Positions 1-10,500 of a stretch of DNA of 64,000 nucleotides are shown here, piece by piece. The notes under the pieces were generated by a model. That model saw only the letters and a program-made list of their open reading frames with translations. It searched no databases and was not told the origin of the DNA. The DNA comes from Caldilineaceae bacterium (GTDB lineage Bacteria; Chloroflexota; Anaerolineae; Caldilineales; Caldilineaceae): contig JADLFO010000102.1 of NCBI GenBank assembly GCA_020845455.1, forward strand, positions 24,209 through 88,208, written 5' to 3'. Position numbers and translations under genes: made by a program. The stretch's first letter is position 1. Each line of letters begins with the position of its first letter.

Positions 1-1426
1 TCATCGGCTGCGTAAAGCGCGGTTCATCGCCTTCGTTATGGCCGTAGCGGCGATAGCCGATCAGGTCGATCAGGAAATCCTTCTGAAACTTGTTGCGATA
101 GGCCACGGCCAAGCGCCCGGCTTCGATGCAGGCCAGCGGGTCGTCGGCGTTGACATGGACGATCGGGATCTTAAAGCCCTTGGCCAGATCGCTGGCGTAG
201 AGAGTAGAGCGGGCGTCTTCGGGGTTGGTGGTAAAGCCGAGCTGATTGTTGGCGATGATGTGGATCGTGCCGCCGGTGGTATAGCCGGGGATGCGCCCCA
301 GGTTGAGCGACTCGGCGACGATCCCCTGCGCCGGGAAGGCGGCGTCGCCGTGGATCAGGATCGGCAGCGAGCGTACGTGGTCGAAACGCGGTGCGCCGGG
401 GGCGTCGGTCAGCGTGCCTGCGGCGCGCGCCATCCCCTGCACCACGGGGTTGACATGCTCCAGGTGGCTGGGGTTGGGCGCCATCGAGATCACTAGGTCG
501 AGCGTATGGCCGGTATCCAAGGCGCGCCGCGCCCCGGCGTGATATTTGACATCGCCCATCCAGCCAAGGGTGTTGCCCTCCTCCATCGCGCCGTCCTGCA
601 CCGGGTCTTTGAACTCGGCCAAGATGGCGGCATAGGGTTTATTGAGGATATGGGCCAAGACATTGAGCCGGCCGCGGTGCGCCATGCCGATCAAGGTGGC
701 GTAGGTTCCGCTGTCGGCAGCGTCGCCGATGATCTCGTCGAGCAGGGGCGCCATCATGTCCAGCCCCTCGATCGAGAAGCGCGTCTTGCCCGGAAAGGCG
801 CGCTGCAAAAAGAGTTCAAAGCCCTCTACTTGCGTCAGCCGGTCCAAGAGGGCGCGCTCGTTGACAGGGTCTTGGGGTGGGCAGAAGCGCCGCGATTCGG
901 CCATCTCGCGCAGCCAGCGGCGTTCTTCGGCCAGGCGCAGGTGGTCATAGTCATGGCCGACGCTGCCCGAATAGATGCGGCGCAGCTCGGCCAGCGCGTC
1001 CCAGGCCGAGGTCGTCTGCGCCACCAGCGGCCCGCCCACGGGATCGGGCGGCAGGCGGCGCATTTGCTCCTCGCTAAGGCCGTAGGTCGCCAGGTCGAGT
1101 GCAGGGTCGCCGGGCGGCGGCGTGCCCAACGGGTCTAGGTGAGCGTCGAGATGCCCATATTCGCGGATGGCGTTGGCGAGGTTGACGACGGCCACCACCT
1201 GTTCGCGATCCCCCCGCGCGCGCTCGGCCCGGACACTCGCTGCGGCGGCGGGCGTCGCCTGTGCGCCGGTCTCTGCCGCGGGCCGTGCCGCCTCAGCCGC
1301 CAGCTGAAAAGCGGCAAAATAGGCGCGTGTGGCCGCGTCCACCGCGTTCGGATCTGCCAGGTATTTTTCGTACAGATCCCAAACGTAGGCCGCATTGGGG
1401 CCGTAGAACTCGCCGAAGTTGTTCAT
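1..1426 (-). CDS. sucA: 2-oxoglutarate dehydrogenase E1 component, N-terminal part (gene runs off the left edge)
   Basis: Thiamine-diphosphate E1 subunit that decarboxylates 2-oxoglutarate in the TCA-cycle complex. Reading the minus strand from ATG at 1426 gives MNNFGEFYGPNAAYVWDLYEKYL, the short E1 N-terminal segment that in this family docks the E2 partner. About 475 residues lie inside the window. Diagnostic stretches are GMAHRGRLNVLAHI, MAPNPSHLEHVNPVV, LIHGDAAFPAQGIVAE, NNQLGFTTNP and IGYRRYGHNEGDEPRFTQ, which include the substrate and ThDP-binding motifs of the OGDH family. An AGAGAGG ribosome site sits just upstream of the start. The C-terminal part is outside the window. The frame is intact over all visible sequence. 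Family assignment is firm because the AMAPNPSHLE type motif separates OGDH from pyruvate dehydrogenase E1. Confidence 0.95.
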   Translation of the reverse strand, partial: MNNFGEFYGPNAAYVWDLYEKYLADPNAVDAATRAYFAAFQLAAEAARPAAETGAQATPAAAASVRAERARGDREQVVAVVNLANAIREYGHLDAHLDPLGTPPPGDPALDLATYGLSEEQMRRLPPDPVGGPLVAQTTSAWDALAELRRIYSGSVGHDYDHLRLAEERRWLREMAESRRFCPPQDPVNERALLDRLTQVEGFELFLQRAFPGKTRFSIEGLDMMAPLLDEIIGDAADSGTYATLIGMAHRGRLNVLAHILNKPYAAILAEFKDPVQDGAMEEGNTLGWMGDVKYHAGARRALDTGHTLDLVISMAPNPSHLEHVNPVVQGMARAAGTLTDAPGAPRFDHVRSLPILIHGDAAFPAQGIVAESLNLGRIPGYTTGGTIHIIANNQLGFTTNPEDARSTLYASDLAKGFKIPIVHVNADDPLACIEAGRLAVAYRNKFQKDFLIDLIGYRRYGHNEGDEPRFTQPM

Positions 1427-1604
1427 ACGCAACCTCTCTGCCCTCACCGCGTGGCGCTTCTAGACCCGCCCGAACCGCTGTGATCGGACCTCCCAGGGCG
1501 GTTGAAGCCGCAGCGACCGGATACATGGGGATGGTCGTGATTGTGCGTTCCCCATCCTACCACGACATGGCGAATTTCCGAACTGGGCCTATCGGTCGGG
1601 GGCT

Positions 1605-2195
1605 GTGAGCCTGGCTGATTTTGCGGGCCGCCGGCACAGCGAGGAATGGGGGACAACGCTTGCGCGGCGCAGTTTGCGCGAGATTGTGGGCAGAGAAGAG
1701 GCCCAGCGGTGGATAGAACAGGTGCGGATGCGTTCGCGCATTGCGGCGGCAATCTCGCAAGCTCCTATTACGGCAAAGGGATTGGCGCAAGTAGACCGTT
1801 TGGTTGAAGTGCGGGCGATGCGACAAGAAGATGTTCGGTCATTGCTGGAGTCAATGCGACAAGCGCGAATATTGCCGGCAGTAGAGCGGCATTTTTTGAA
1901 ACATGGGATGAAACTGAGCGTTGCAGATGTGCGAGAGTATCAAGACGCACTTATTGCACATTTGAAACGCCGCGATCTACAAGTCTTCACTTATGTGACA
2001 AGCAAGACAACGCATGATCGAATGTGGACTTTTGTGGGGATGGACAACGGGGTTATTGCACAGTACAATGAGAGCAAGAAGACGTTGTGGAGCTTGTATC
2101 GACAGGCAGATGTACAGAAATATCTTACCAGTGGGCGGGGATGGTGGATACAAGTAGAGGAAGATGAGGCCGGTATCCGGTTTGAGCTATGGTAA
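1605..2195 (+). CDS. Hypothetical protein of an integrated-element remnant; possible C-terminal toxin domain
   Basis: 196 residues from a GTG start; no family is recognised. The first two thirds are charged and helical (rich in R, E, Q). The last 70 residues change character, with FTYVTSKTTHDRMWTFVGMD followed by aromatic-rich sequence ending in GIRFELW, resembling the compact C-terminal domains that end polymorphic or phage-head-associated toxins. Base composition is visibly more AT-rich than in the flanking genes, and the frame stays open upstream of the start, as expected for a piece cut from a longer gene. It overlaps the next gene by seven bases and lies between sucA and a phage-relic/tRNA-Val cluster. 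The coding call is supported by the tight pair and the terminator after it. The toxin role is inference only. Confidence 0.6.
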   Translation: MSLADFAGRRHSEEWGTTLARRSLREIVGREEAQRWIEQVRMRSRIAAAISQAPITAKGLAQVDRLVEVRAMRQEDVRSLLESMRQARILPAVERHFLKHGMKLSVADVREYQDALIAHLKRRDLQVFTYVTSKTTHDRMWTFVGMDNGVIAQYNESKKTLWSLYRQADVQKYLTSGRGWWIQVEEDEAGIRFELW

Positions 2196-2494
2196 CTGAT
2201 GCACAGCTTCTTTTGCGTTCGTATGCACAGGAGATACGCAATTTAGACGATCCTGACGAAACCGGTCTTGATGAAGAACTGGTTGTATTGACGCGGGAAA
2301 CGATTGCGGATCGAGAATGGACAGTAGATCAGCAAGCAGAGATCGACAGGCTTGATGAACTGCTTGTTGTCCATTGGAAGCAGTTTGAGGATGTCTTGCC
2401 CAATCCGAATTTTTCAAATGATCGCCGGCGCTGGTGGTGGTACTTACACGAAGGGCCGCAGGTGAGGCAGAAAGCCGAGAAGACCGCCGGTTGA
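2189..2494 (+). CDS. Small acidic protein, possible immunity partner of the preceding gene
   Basis: 101 residues, rich in Asp and Glu in the first half (EIRNLDDPDETGLDEELV) with a WWWYLHEGP segment near the end. No signal peptide or membrane segment. The start overlaps the end of the upstream gene (ATGGTAA), so the two are translationally coupled. A strong intrinsic terminator follows 37 bases after the stop, making a two-gene transcript. A small acidic cytosolic protein immediately downstream of an orphan C-terminal domain fits the toxin/immunity layout, but no homology is recognised and it may simply be a phage protein of unknown role. Confidence 0.6.
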   Translation: MVTDAQLLLRSYAQEIRNLDDPDETGLDEELVVLTRETIADREWTVDQQAEIDRLDELLVVHWKQFEDVLPNPNFSNDRRRWWWYLHEGPQVRQKAEKTAG

Positions 2495-2531
2495 TCTAAT
2501 CCCACACATATCCCAACCTATCGCAACTTCA

Positions 2532-2555
2532 GCCGTCCTTCGGGGCGGCTTTTTT
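2532..2555 (+). terminator. Intrinsic terminator of the element gene pair
   Basis: Seven-base stem GCCGTCC / GGGCGGC (one G-T pair) closed by a TTCG tetraloop and followed by six T. A textbook Rho-independent terminator, placed directly after the 101-residue gene. Confidence 0.9.
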
Positions 2556-2642
2556 GTTGCCCGCGATTGCCTGCTAGGCAATGCGGGACGGCCATACTGG
2601 GTGCAGACATTGTGTTATGACAAGACCCCTGGAGGGTGAACT

Positions 2643-2880
2643 GTGGCAGAGGAAACTACCGGTCGGGAACCGGTTGAAGCGTCGGAAGGGCAGGCCCCGG
2701 AAGGCAGCAAGCAGGAAACGTTTGACGCAGCGTATGTCAAATAGTTGCGGGACGAAGCGGCAAGTTGGCGGCGCAAGGCCAAAGACTTTGAAGCCAAGGT
2801 GAGCGGGTTTGAAACCGAGAAGCTGACGGAGGCCGGCCGTGCCGCCTATGAACTGGCTAAAGCGCCGGAATGTGACCGTG
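2643..2880 (+). pseudogene. Phage scaffold-type protein relic with in-frame TAG
   Basis: Starts with GTG at 2643 behind a good GGAGGG ribosome site and reads VAEETTGREPVEASEGQAPE, then KQETFDAAYVK, a TAG stop at 2742-2744, and continues in the same frame as LRDEAASWRRKAKDFEAKVS. The pattern of an acidic low-complexity head followed by TFDAxYVKxLRxEAAxxRxxAKxxE is typical of capsid scaffolding proteins of tailed phages; the expected residue at the stop is Gln (CAG to TAG). The frame then runs into the integrase-like relic that reads on the other strand. The protein is therefore both interrupted and truncated. Family call rests on the helical motif only. Confidence 0.55.
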
Positions 2881-2957
2881 TAATCGCTAACGGTATGCGG
2901 GCTAAATCCCCGCTTTTTGGCGAGCCAATACCCCTCCAAAGCCTGTGAAAATGCCAT
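2841..2957 (-). pseudogene. Tyrosine recombinase (integrase) N-terminal relic
   Basis: From ATG at 2957 the minus strand reads MAFSQALEGYWLAKKRGFSP, then HTVSDYTVTFRRFSQFIG. This is the start of the SAM-like core-binding domain of phage/XerD-type integrases (LxxYxxxxxxRGxSPxTxxxYxxxLRxFxxF). Only about 38 residues remain; no catalytic domain (R..HxxR..Y) follows. Instead the sequence runs into the opposite-strand scaffold relic, so the two overlap in a rearranged junction. The position, 115 bases from a tRNA-Val gene, is the normal place for an integrase at an attachment site. The end coordinate of the relic is approximate. Confidence 0.55.
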
Positions 2958-3015
2958 GGGTCACCCGTGTAGCCGTGATGGTTTCGGTTTGTGTCATTGC
3001 GTGGGGATCCAAAAC

Positions 3016-3059
3016 GGAAAGCGCACGGCAGGACAAACGTCTCTAGCCGTGCGCTTTCC
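3016..3059 (-). terminator. Hairpin terminator after tRNA-Val
   Basis: Perfect 14-base inverted repeat, GGAAAGCGCACGGC / GCCGTGCGCTTTCC, with a 16-base loop. On the minus strand it lies just downstream of tRNA-Val and is followed by GTTTTGG, a short T-run. Likely end of the tRNA transcript. Confidence 0.7.
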
Positions 3060-3071
3060 TCTGGTTTATAG

Positions 3072-3146
<75 letters not shown>

Positions 3147-3172
3147 TGCCATTTTGGTGAATGGTATCCACC

Positions 3173-3200
3173 AGTATATCATAGATGGGCCGGTTGGCAA
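3173..3200 (-). promoter_or_regulatory. Promoter of tRNA-Val
   Basis: Minus-strand TTGCCA, 16-base spacer, TATACT, about 28 bases upstream of the tRNA 5' end. Close to the sigma-70 consensus and correctly placed. Confidence 0.65.
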
Positions 3201-3276
3201 ATTCGCATTTCGGCCATTTCGGCGCATGGATCGAGATCTGTTCGCAGCCACTTGGCTGCATCGCCGGTGTGAACGC

Positions 3277-3492
3277 ATGACACGTCCCAACCGCCAGTTA
3301 ATCCGTCTCTATTTTATCGCCGTCATCCTCATGGGGCTGTTCGGTTTTTGGTACGCCGCCACCCATTGGCAGGTCGAAACTGCCGCGCTGCAAGAGGTTA
3401 ACCTGGGCGGCAGCGGCGATTGGGTCGACTTTATCGCCACCCTAGGCGAAGAAGCCATCCAACTCTTCCTCGGCTTCACCAGCGGCCAATAA
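3277..3492 (+). CDS. Small single-pass membrane protein, unknown function
   Basis: 71 residues from ATG at 3277 (MTRPNRQLIRLYFIAVILMG). The N-terminus is basic, one hydrophobic helix covers about residues 9-29, and the tail is acidic/neutral (GSGDWVDFIATLGEEAIQLF), giving a probable N-in orientation. An in-frame start farther upstream at 3154 would add 41 residues, but that stretch overlaps the tRNA-Val promoter and has no ribosome site, so the internal ATG is preferred. A strong hairpin terminator follows the stop. No family recognised. Confidence 0.6.
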   Translation: MTRPNRQLIRLYFIAVILMGLFGFWYAATHWQVETAALQEVNLGGSGDWVDFIATLGEEAIQLFLGFTSGQ

Positions 3493-3538
3493 ACGCCGCG
3501 CGCCCTTTCAAGCTTCAAACGGGCTTCAAACATGCAAG

Positions 3539-3569
3539 CGGGCTGCCCTTGAGCGGGCAGCCCGTTGTT
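3539..3569 (+). terminator. Intrinsic terminator after the 71-residue membrane protein
   Basis: Ten-base stem CGGGCTGCCC / GGGCAGCCCG with a six-base loop, followed by TTGTTAA. It separates this gene from the convergent lipoprotein gene that ends at 3608. Confidence 0.75.
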
Positions 3570-3607
3570 AATCGATCCACCGGTCCGGCAGCGCTCCCAA
3601 CGGGCGG

Positions 3608-5266
3608 TTAGCCGTTGGGGTCATACTTGCACTTTTCGCCCTTGACCGTGTTGAAATAGATACACAGCACCACATAGGCCGGACGCAGCTTCAACTCGTC
3701 GATCTGGCTCGGCTCCAGGATCGCCCACCAATATTGCTCCTCGTCCTGCGGGTTGCCATCTTCCACCCAGTCCAGGTTGGGCATGGTGAGCAGGCTCATC
3801 AGCCCGATCCACGGCTGCCAGTTGGCCGCCGCATACTCATAGGCGCGGCGCAGATAGTCGGCCTGCACCATATCGGTAATGCCCGCATCGGCCCCGTGCC
3901 ACTTATACGCCGCGTTGATCGGGTCATAGGTCCAGCCGAACTCCAGCAGCACGATCTTTTTGCCCGTATCGCCATAGCGCTCCATAATGGCGCGGATGTC
4001 TTCCACATGGCGGAAGGCGAAAAAGCGGTAGCCGCCATAGGCCTGGTTAGAGGCCGCTTCGGCAGGGTCCAGCTCCGGCGGCGCGGCAAAGCCCGCGCCA
4101 TGCACGCCGAGCATATCGAAATAGCCGTCGCTGCTGCCGCCCATGGCCTGATACATGCCGTCATAGAAGATATCGTCCGGCATGGCGACGTCATTATTAT
4201 CGCCCGTGGGGGCCATCCCGGCGCTGATCACAATGGCGTTGGGGTTACCCCGTTTGATGGCGGCATAGGCCTTGCCCAGGAATTCCGCATACTGCGCCGG
4301 GTTGGGGCGGTTATTACCCCACTCGCGCGCCAGGTTCGGCTCGTTCCAGATTTGATAGGCCTGGATACAACCCACGGCCTGGGGCGTGCAGTTATAGCGG
4401 CTCGCCACGGCAAAGGCAAAGTCAGCGAAATTGTCCGCATTGGCGGGCGGATGGCCGGCCCAAAAGTTGGTCAGTTCCGGGTCGCTGCTCAAGCGCGCCA
4501 GCAGCTTTAGCCCGGCCCCGTTGACATGCGTCACCACACGGTCGGAGATCGACCAGTCGAACTGGCCTTTGCCGCTGCCCTCGATCGTCTCCCACGCAAA
4601 CGCCTGTTTGACCCAGTCGAAATTGGCTTCTTTCATCAGCGTTAGGTCGCGGTCGGCGATCTCCGGCCGCCACCACAGGAACGCCTGTGCGCCGAAATCG
4701 GGGCTGCGCATGGCAGCGGGCAGATAATTTCCACCGCCTGCAGCAGGCGGTTGGGCCGTGGGCTGCGCCGCCGCGCCGCCGGCCTCGACCCCGTCGCCCG
4801 CGGGCGCTTCGGCGACATCGCCTGCACCAATCGCAACCGTCTGCAGTGTGACAAACTCGGCGGAGACCCAGCCCAGTTCACGCCCCCCCTGGCCGATCTG
4901 GATCCACCCGCCATCTTGGCTGCGGCCGATCACGTCAAACTGCTGGCCGCTGTCTACAGTCTGCACCAGTTCGCCGTCGGGCGAGGGTGTACGCCGCACG
5001 TTGAGCACGTCGGTGTCGATGACTGCGACCGTCTTTTCACTGGGCGTGGGAGTCGCCGCCGGCGGTGTAGGCGTCGCCTGGGCGGCTGTGGCGGGCGCGG
5101 GCGTGGTCGCGCCGGCGACCTGCGGCTCTTGCGAACTCCCCGTTTGGGCAGAATCAGGCGTCTTGGTCGGTGTCGGCGTCGGCTCATTCCCGCCGCGGCC
5201 ACAGCCCGCCAAGAGCAGCGCGGCCAGCAGCAGCGCAGCGCCATGCTGCCAAATGCGTTCTTTCAT
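3608..5266 (-). CDS. Lipoprotein with SH3b domain and clan GH-A glycosidase-like domain
   Basis: 552 residues. Signal peptide with lipobox LLLAGC puts the lipidated Cys at residue 22, so the protein is exported and membrane-tethered. Residues 25-75 are a Pro/Thr/Ala linker. An SH3b domain lies near 80-142 ([20 protein letters not shown] ... [10 protein letters not shown]). A TIM-barrel domain of clan GH-A type covers about 190-545, with [13 protein letters not shown] as the acid/base Glu region and [10 protein letters not shown] as the candidate nucleophile Glu. Substrate cannot be told from sequence; a role on cell-wall or extracellular polysaccharide is inferred from the SH3b domain. First of three tandem paralogs on the minus strand, and the most divergent. 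Start ATG at 5266 fixes the signal peptide; the ribosome site is weak. Confidence 0.85.
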   Translation of the reverse strand: MKERIWQHGAALLLAALLLAGCGRGGNEPTPTPTKTPDSAQTGSSQEPQVAGATTPAPATAAQATPTPPAATPTPSEKTVAVIDTDVLNVRRTPSPDGELVQTVDSGQQFDVIGRSQDGGWIQIGQGGRELGWVSAEFVTLQTVAIGAGDVAEAPAGDGVEAGGAAAQPTAQPPAAGGGNYLPAAMRSPDFGAQAFLWWRPEIADRDLTLMKEANFDWVKQAFAWETIEGSGKGQFDWSISDRVVTHVNGAGLKLLARLSSDPELTNFWAGHPPANADNFADFAFAVASRYNCTPQAVGCIQAYQIWNEPNLAREWGNNRPNPAQYAEFLGKAYAAIKRGNPNAIVISAGMAPTGDNNDVAMPDDIFYDGMYQAMGGSSDGYFDMLGVHGAGFAAPPELDPAEAASNQAYGGYRFFAFRHVEDIRAIMERYGDTGKKIVLLEFGWTYDPINAAYKWHGADAGITDMVQADYLRRAYEYAAANWQPWIGLMSLLTMPNLDWVEDGNPQDEEQYWWAILEPSQIDELKLRPAYVVLCIYFNTVKGEKCKYDPNG

Positions 5267-5363
5267 GCGTGTGTCTATCCCTTTGATCTTCGGATCATCG
5301 CCCTTGATATCGCGTGTGTCGCGTGAAACGCCGTAATGCCGCGGCTGCGCCGCTTGACCGTGT

Positions 5364-7400
5364 CTATTTCGCCATAGCCTTTAACGCCTGGTAGACGGGC
5401 AGCGGTGAATAATCGTTCCGCACGATCCCCCACTGCGCCTTTTCGGTGCCGTCGGCCACCACGCGGAAGTTGAGATTCCACAAAAAAGCCGGGCCGACCC
5501 AGCCCCAATCGCGCATCATGGTGTAGGCTTCCACCGTCCAGGCGGCCTGCTCGTCAAACGAATTATCGTTGGCATAGGCATAGCGCGGGTCAAACGCGCC
5601 GCCCGCGGCCCAACCAAACTCGGTCGGCCAAATGCGCTTGCTCCCGTCGCCATAGACCATCATGATATTGCGGTAGCCCTCCAGGGTGCTGCGGAAGCTC
5701 CACGAATGGTGCGGCGTGTCGCAGGCGCCGTTAAAGCTGTTGACCGTCTGTTGAATCGTGGCGCAAGCTTGCTCCCAGCCGACGCCGGCGGGCACATTAT
5801 AGCCGCTGGGGTGCGCGCCGATGCCGTCGGCGTAATTCGCCAGACCATTTTGATACATGCCTTCGAGATAGGCAAAGTCGTCCACGGCAAAGGGCGGGTT
5901 CGAGCCGGCGGGCGTCAGCGCGCCGCTGATCACCAGCATCGAGGGGCAGGCCGCCTTGATCGCCGCATAGGATGCGGCCAGCAGCCGCATATACTCGGCA
6001 GGGTCGAGCGGCTTGTTGCCCCACTCATAGTGCAGGTTCTGCTCATTCCAGACCTCGATCGCCTTGAGCGCGCTGTTGCAGAACTGGCCGGCCATGCCGC
6101 CCACAAAGGCCGCATAGGTCTGAGGATCGGCGGGCGGCCCGCCCACGCCGCCGTCAAAGCCAGGTTCGCGCGCCCACTCCGGCGCATTGACCACGCTGAA
6201 GAGCACGCTGATGCCGCGGTTGCCCGCCTCGCTCACAATGCCGTGCAGGTCGCCAAAGCCCACCGCGCCCGGCTGCGGCTGGAAGAGCCGCCACTCGACC
6301 TGCTGTTTGACCCAGTTGAAACCCATATCGTTGATGGCGCCCAGCGCGCTGCCCGTCTCGCCGGCCAGCATATGCGCCTGCACGCCATAGCCAAAAAAGC
6401 CGCCGCCCGCAGGCGGGGGCGCGGCCACTACCGGGGCGGCTGCCACCGGTGCAGCCACAGCCTGCGCATCCGTCGATACAGCCGCTTCTGCCGCGGGGGG
6501 CTGGGGCAGATCCTCTGGGGCCAGCACCGCCACGCTCTCCATCGGGCCTGCCGTGCGGGTCAGCCCCGCAAAGAGCCAGCCCGGCTCCGCCTGCCCATCG
6601 ACGCTGACCCGATACCACTGGCTGTCGCCGGTCTTGCCGGTGATCGCCAGGGGCGTGCCGCCCGCCACGCTGGTCAGGATGGCGAAATGGGTGCCCGGCC
6701 CGCCGCGCACGTTCATGCGCGCTGGCTGCGGATAGGCAGTCGGCACATCGGGCGTCGCGGCTGGGGCGCCAACAGCGGGCGCAGCCGTCGGGATAACGGC
6801 CGGCGCGCTGGTGACCGCGAGCAGCGGCGCAGCGCCGTTCTGTGCATCGGCCTGCGCGCCGGCCGGGCGCGGCGTCGGCGTGGGCAGCAGCACAAACGTA
6901 CCGTCCTCGGCGCTCACAATGGGGGTAGCGGTGGGCACGGCCGCGGTTGGATTAGTCACGGGTGCAAGCAGCGCCACAGCCCCCACAGGCGCGGCCGGGC
7001 CATCGGCGCGGCGCGCGGCATTAGGCGCGGCACTGGGCGTAACGCCCGCTACAGCCGTCGACGCGGCCGGCGCAGAGGGCGAGATCACGCCGACCCGGAC
7101 AAATTCAGCCGATGCCCAGCCTTGCGTGCCCCCCGCCGAAATCTGATACCACGCGCCGTCGTCGCTCACCGCCAGCACCTGCACCTGCGCGCCCGGCTCC
7201 AACCTGGTAACGATGGCAAAGGTCGTGCCGGGACCACCGCGTACACGCAAAAGGCTGTCTTCGGCGATCACTACGCCGGCAGCAGGCAGATCTTCCACCT
7301 GAGCAAGCAGCGGCCGCGCCGCCGGCAGAACGGAAAACCCCACAAGCAATACGAATAGCCCAAGGCTGAGAAACAGCCGCGTATGAGTTCGGGCGATCAC
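5364..7400 (-). CDS. Secreted protein with two SH3b domains and clan GH-A glycosidase-like domain
   Basis: 678 residues from a GTG start at 7400 with AGGAG eight bases upstream. A hydrophobic N-terminal segment ([20 protein letters not shown]) acts as signal or anchor. SH3b repeat 1 is near 42-102 ([20 protein letters not shown]) and SH3b repeat 2 near 215-280 ([20 protein letters not shown]), joined by long Ala/Pro/Thr linkers. The catalytic-type domain near 335-678 begins [16 protein letters not shown]; it carries [14 protein letters not shown] (acid/base Glu of clan GH-A in modified NEQ form) and [13 protein letters not shown] (nucleophile Glu). The C-terminal domain is nearly identical to that of the next upstream gene, indicating a recent duplication. 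Enzymatic specificity is unknown. Confidence 0.85.
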   Translation of the reverse strand: MIARTHTRLFLSLGLFVLLVGFSVLPAARPLLAQVEDLPAAGVVIAEDSLLRVRGGPGTTFAIVTRLEPGAQVQVLAVSDDGAWYQISAGGTQGWASAEFVRVGVISPSAPAASTAVAGVTPSAAPNAARRADGPAAPVGAVALLAPVTNPTAAVPTATPIVSAEDGTFVLLPTPTPRPAGAQADAQNGAAPLLAVTSAPAVIPTAAPAVGAPAATPDVPTAYPQPARMNVRGGPGTHFAILTSVAGGTPLAITGKTGDSQWYRVSVDGQAEPGWLFAGLTRTAGPMESVAVLAPEDLPQPPAAEAAVSTDAQAVAAPVAAAPVVAAPPPAGGGFFGYGVQAHMLAGETGSALGAINDMGFNWVKQQVEWRLFQPQPGAVGFGDLHGIVSEAGNRGISVLFSVVNAPEWAREPGFDGGVGGPPADPQTYAAFVGGMAGQFCNSALKAIEVWNEQNLHYEWGNKPLDPAEYMRLLAASYAAIKAACPSMLVISGALTPAGSNPPFAVDDFAYLEGMYQNGLANYADGIGAHPSGYNVPAGVGWEQACATIQQTVNSFNGACDTPHHSWSFRSTLEGYRNIMMVYGDGSKRIWPTEFGWAAGGAFDPRYAYANDNSFDEQAAWTVEAYTMMRDWGWVGPAFLWNLNFRVVADGTEKAQWGIVRNDYSPLPVYQALKAMAK

Positions 7401-7490
7401 AACCTGTTCTCCTATCGATAAGCGAGCAAGCGCCTGACGGCATCAACCTGCCAGGCTTTTTGGGACTTCCGAAAATGAGGCCAAGGCAAA

Positions 7491-7520
7491 CGCTAGGGCG
7501 ACGATATCGTCGCCCTAGCG
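7491..7520 (-). terminator. Perfect 30-base palindrome between two glycosidase-like genes
   Basis: CGCTAGGGCGACGAT followed by its exact reverse complement. It lies 70 bases downstream of the stop of the 1088-residue gene and could fold as a hairpin of up to 13 pairs followed by TTTGCC on the minus strand. It most likely terminates or attenuates transcription before the next paralog; the T-run is short. Confidence 0.55.
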
Positions 7521-7590
7521 GCACAACCTCGTTCAGTTCATCATGCAAATAGGCAGCGCGTTGCAGAGCATACGGCGTCTTGGCAGCCGT

Positions 7591-10500
7591 CTACTTGGGC
7601 ATGTCTCGCAGTGCGGCGTAGGCCGGCAGCGGCTCCCAGCCAGGCCCGACGATCCCCCACTGCGCCTTTTCGGTGCCGTTCGCCACCACGCGGAAGTTGA
7701 GATTCCACAGAAAAGCCGGGCCGACCCAGCCCCACGAACGCATCATCTGATAGGCTTCCACCGTCCAGGCAGCCTGTTCCTCGAAGGAGTTGTCGTCGGC
7801 ATACTTATAGGCCGGATGATAGGCGCCGCCCGCGGCCCAGCCAAACTCGGTCGGCCAGATCAGCTTGCCGGACGCGCCATAGACGTTCATGACGTTGCGA
7901 TAGCCCTCCATGGTGCTGCGGAAGCTCCAGGAGTGGTGCGGCGAATCGCATGCGCCGTTAAAGCTGTTGCCGCTCTTCTGGATCGCCTCGCACGCGCCCT
8001 CCCACGTCACAGAGGGGGGCACGTTGTAGCCGCTGGGGTGCGCGCCGATGCCGTCGGCATAGTTGTTCACCCCGGCCTGGAACATGCCTTCGAGATAGGC
8101 GAAGTCGTCCATGGCATAGGGCGGGTTGTTCCCAGCGGGCGTCAGCGCGCCGCTGATCACATACATCGAGGGGCAAGCACCCTTGATGGCGGCATAGGCC
8201 GGGGCCAGCAGCGCCACATATTCCGCCGGGTTGAGCGGCTTGTTGCCCCATTCATAGTGCAGGTTCTGCTCATTCCAGACCTCGATCGCCTTGAGCGCCG
8301 AGCCGCAGTATTTGCCTGCCACTGCGCCCACAAAGGCCGCATAGGTGTTGGGGTCGGCAGGCGGGCCGCCGACGCTGGCGTCATGGCCGGCCTCGCGTGC
8401 CCAGGCAGGCGCGTTCACGACACTAAAGAGCAGGCTGACGCCCGCGCCGTTAGCCGCGCCAATGATCCCTTCCATCGAGCCCCAGTCAATCGCGCCCTGG
8501 CTGCCCTCAAAGACACGCCACTCGATCTGCTGTTTGACCCAGTTAAAGCCCATGCCGGTGGTCATCGCCATGACCTGGCCCGCCTGGTCGTTGTGTACCA
8601 TGTGCGCCTGGATACCATAGCCAAAGCCGCCGCCGCCGCTGGGCGGCGGGGCCGAGACAACCGGCGGCGCAGCCGGAGCCGCATCGCCGCCCGCAGGCGC
8701 CGCAGCCGCAGCCGGCGCTTCGGGGATATCCGCCGCCACCGCCACGCCGGCGGTATCGCCGGCCGCCGACACCAACTGGCCGATCACCCACGCCTTCTGA
8801 CCGTTGAAGTCGATCTGCCACCAACTGCCGTCTTCGTTCTTGCCCGTGACATCATAGCGGTTGCTGGGCGACAACTGGCCGAGTACCGGATAGTTTGTGC
8901 CCGGCCCTTCGCGCAGGTTCACCACCTGCCCGCTGACCAGCGTCACGCGGTCGGTGGGCGCATCCGGCGCGGCCGGGGCCACTTCGGCGGGAGCCGCGGC
9001 AGGGGCCGTCTCTTGTACAGCCGCCGCCTGCGCCTCCGGGGCGGGCAGTTCTGCCGCAGGCGCGCCCTCCGCCGCCTTGGCAGCTACCGGCGCGTTCTTC
9101 AGCGCAATCTGGGTGGTTTGCGGTGCGCCCAGCGCTTGGCCGGCGCTGTTCACCACCTGCGTGTCCACGCGCAGTTCTTGGCTGCCGCTGGGCGCGTTGA
9201 CCACCACCTGTGGGCTATCCAGCGGGCGCACTTCCTGGGCCACCATATTGCCGTCGGGGCCATAGACGCTGTAGACGACAGAAAGCTGGTTCGCCACGCC
9301 GTCGAGCGCGCCGTTCTGCTGGAATTGCAGCAGCGTATTCCAGATACTAGGGTCGACGTCGCCGCCGGCCGGTGTGTCCAGGGTGACATTGCGCACGTTG
9401 TAGCGTTGCAGCATCTGGAGTTTGTGGCTCACGCTGCCCGCCGTCTCAATATAGACCGTACGCTCCAGCCCCTGGTCATCCAAATAGTTGTAATGATACA
9501 TGCCGATCGACTCGTCCCAGTTGACCTGGCTCAAGAGCCGCGGGTTCTGGAGCGAAAGCGCGATCTGTTGGGCATCTTCACCCGGCTGGGCTGACACTTG
9601 CTGAAGCAGCGGGCGCAGCGCATCCTGATAGCCCTTGAGCAGCAGATAGTTGCCGCTGCGCTCCACCGACTGGCCGGGAAATTCGATCTGCAGTTTGCGG
9701 CGCTCGACCTGGTTGGTCGCCCAGCCCATGAGCGCGTCCATCTCGCCGTTGGTCTGATAGGCGCGCGGGTCCACCGGCGCGGGCACGATCAGCCGGTCGG
9801 CCACAGCGCCCAGCCCGTCCCAGTCATAGCCCAACGTGTCCCAACTGTCTGCCGAGACCTGGCGCGGCGCTTCGACGCGGACGGCGAGCGTCTTGTTGTT
9901 GGCGTGCAGCCGCTCGGCCAGTTTGGTCATGAGATGGACAAAATCGGCGCGCGCGCTGGGCACAGCATCCACGCCGCGATAGTCGATCACCACTCCCGGG
10001 TACCCATTCTGGACGATCGTCTGCTCGACTGCGGCCAACTGGTTCTCCTGCAAGCCCGGGTCAAGGAGCAGGTTGTTGATCAGGTCGGTGCGGATCACGT
10101 CGCCGCTCCAGTTGCGCACGACGGGCAGCGTATTGCCGCTGTTGACCGGGGCCGTCCCTTCCAGCGCGCCATCGCCGCGCAAGAACAACCCGGCCTTGGA
10201 CTCGTTGGTCACCACGGCGTTTTGCGGCAGTTGGCCGTCCAACCCCAGGTCGGCGGTGACCGCAGGCACGGCGGGCGTGGTCTGCATCACCATAAAGCTG
10301 GTGGGGACAAAGTCCAGGCGCGCCTCGACAATGTCCTCGCCGGTCAAGACCGCGCTGGGCAAGTGCGTCCAGGCGCTGCCGTCCCAAGTATAAAGCCCCA
10401 GAGTTTCATAGGGCAGGCTGTCATTGGGGATCGGGATCGACAGCACGGCCTGGCCGGGTTCGGTCCCCACCATCTTGACGTTATAGAAGGGGCTTTTGGG

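Noticed and set aside
3154..3276. Upstream extension of the 71-residue membrane protein
   Set aside because: Lies over the tRNA-Val promoter, has no ribosome site and encodes no recognisable sequence.
5706..9594. Long plus-strand reading frames opposite the SH3b/GH-A genes
   Set aside because: They are antisense shadows in GC-rich sequence: Arg/Gly/His-rich, without domains, while the minus-strand frames have clear families.
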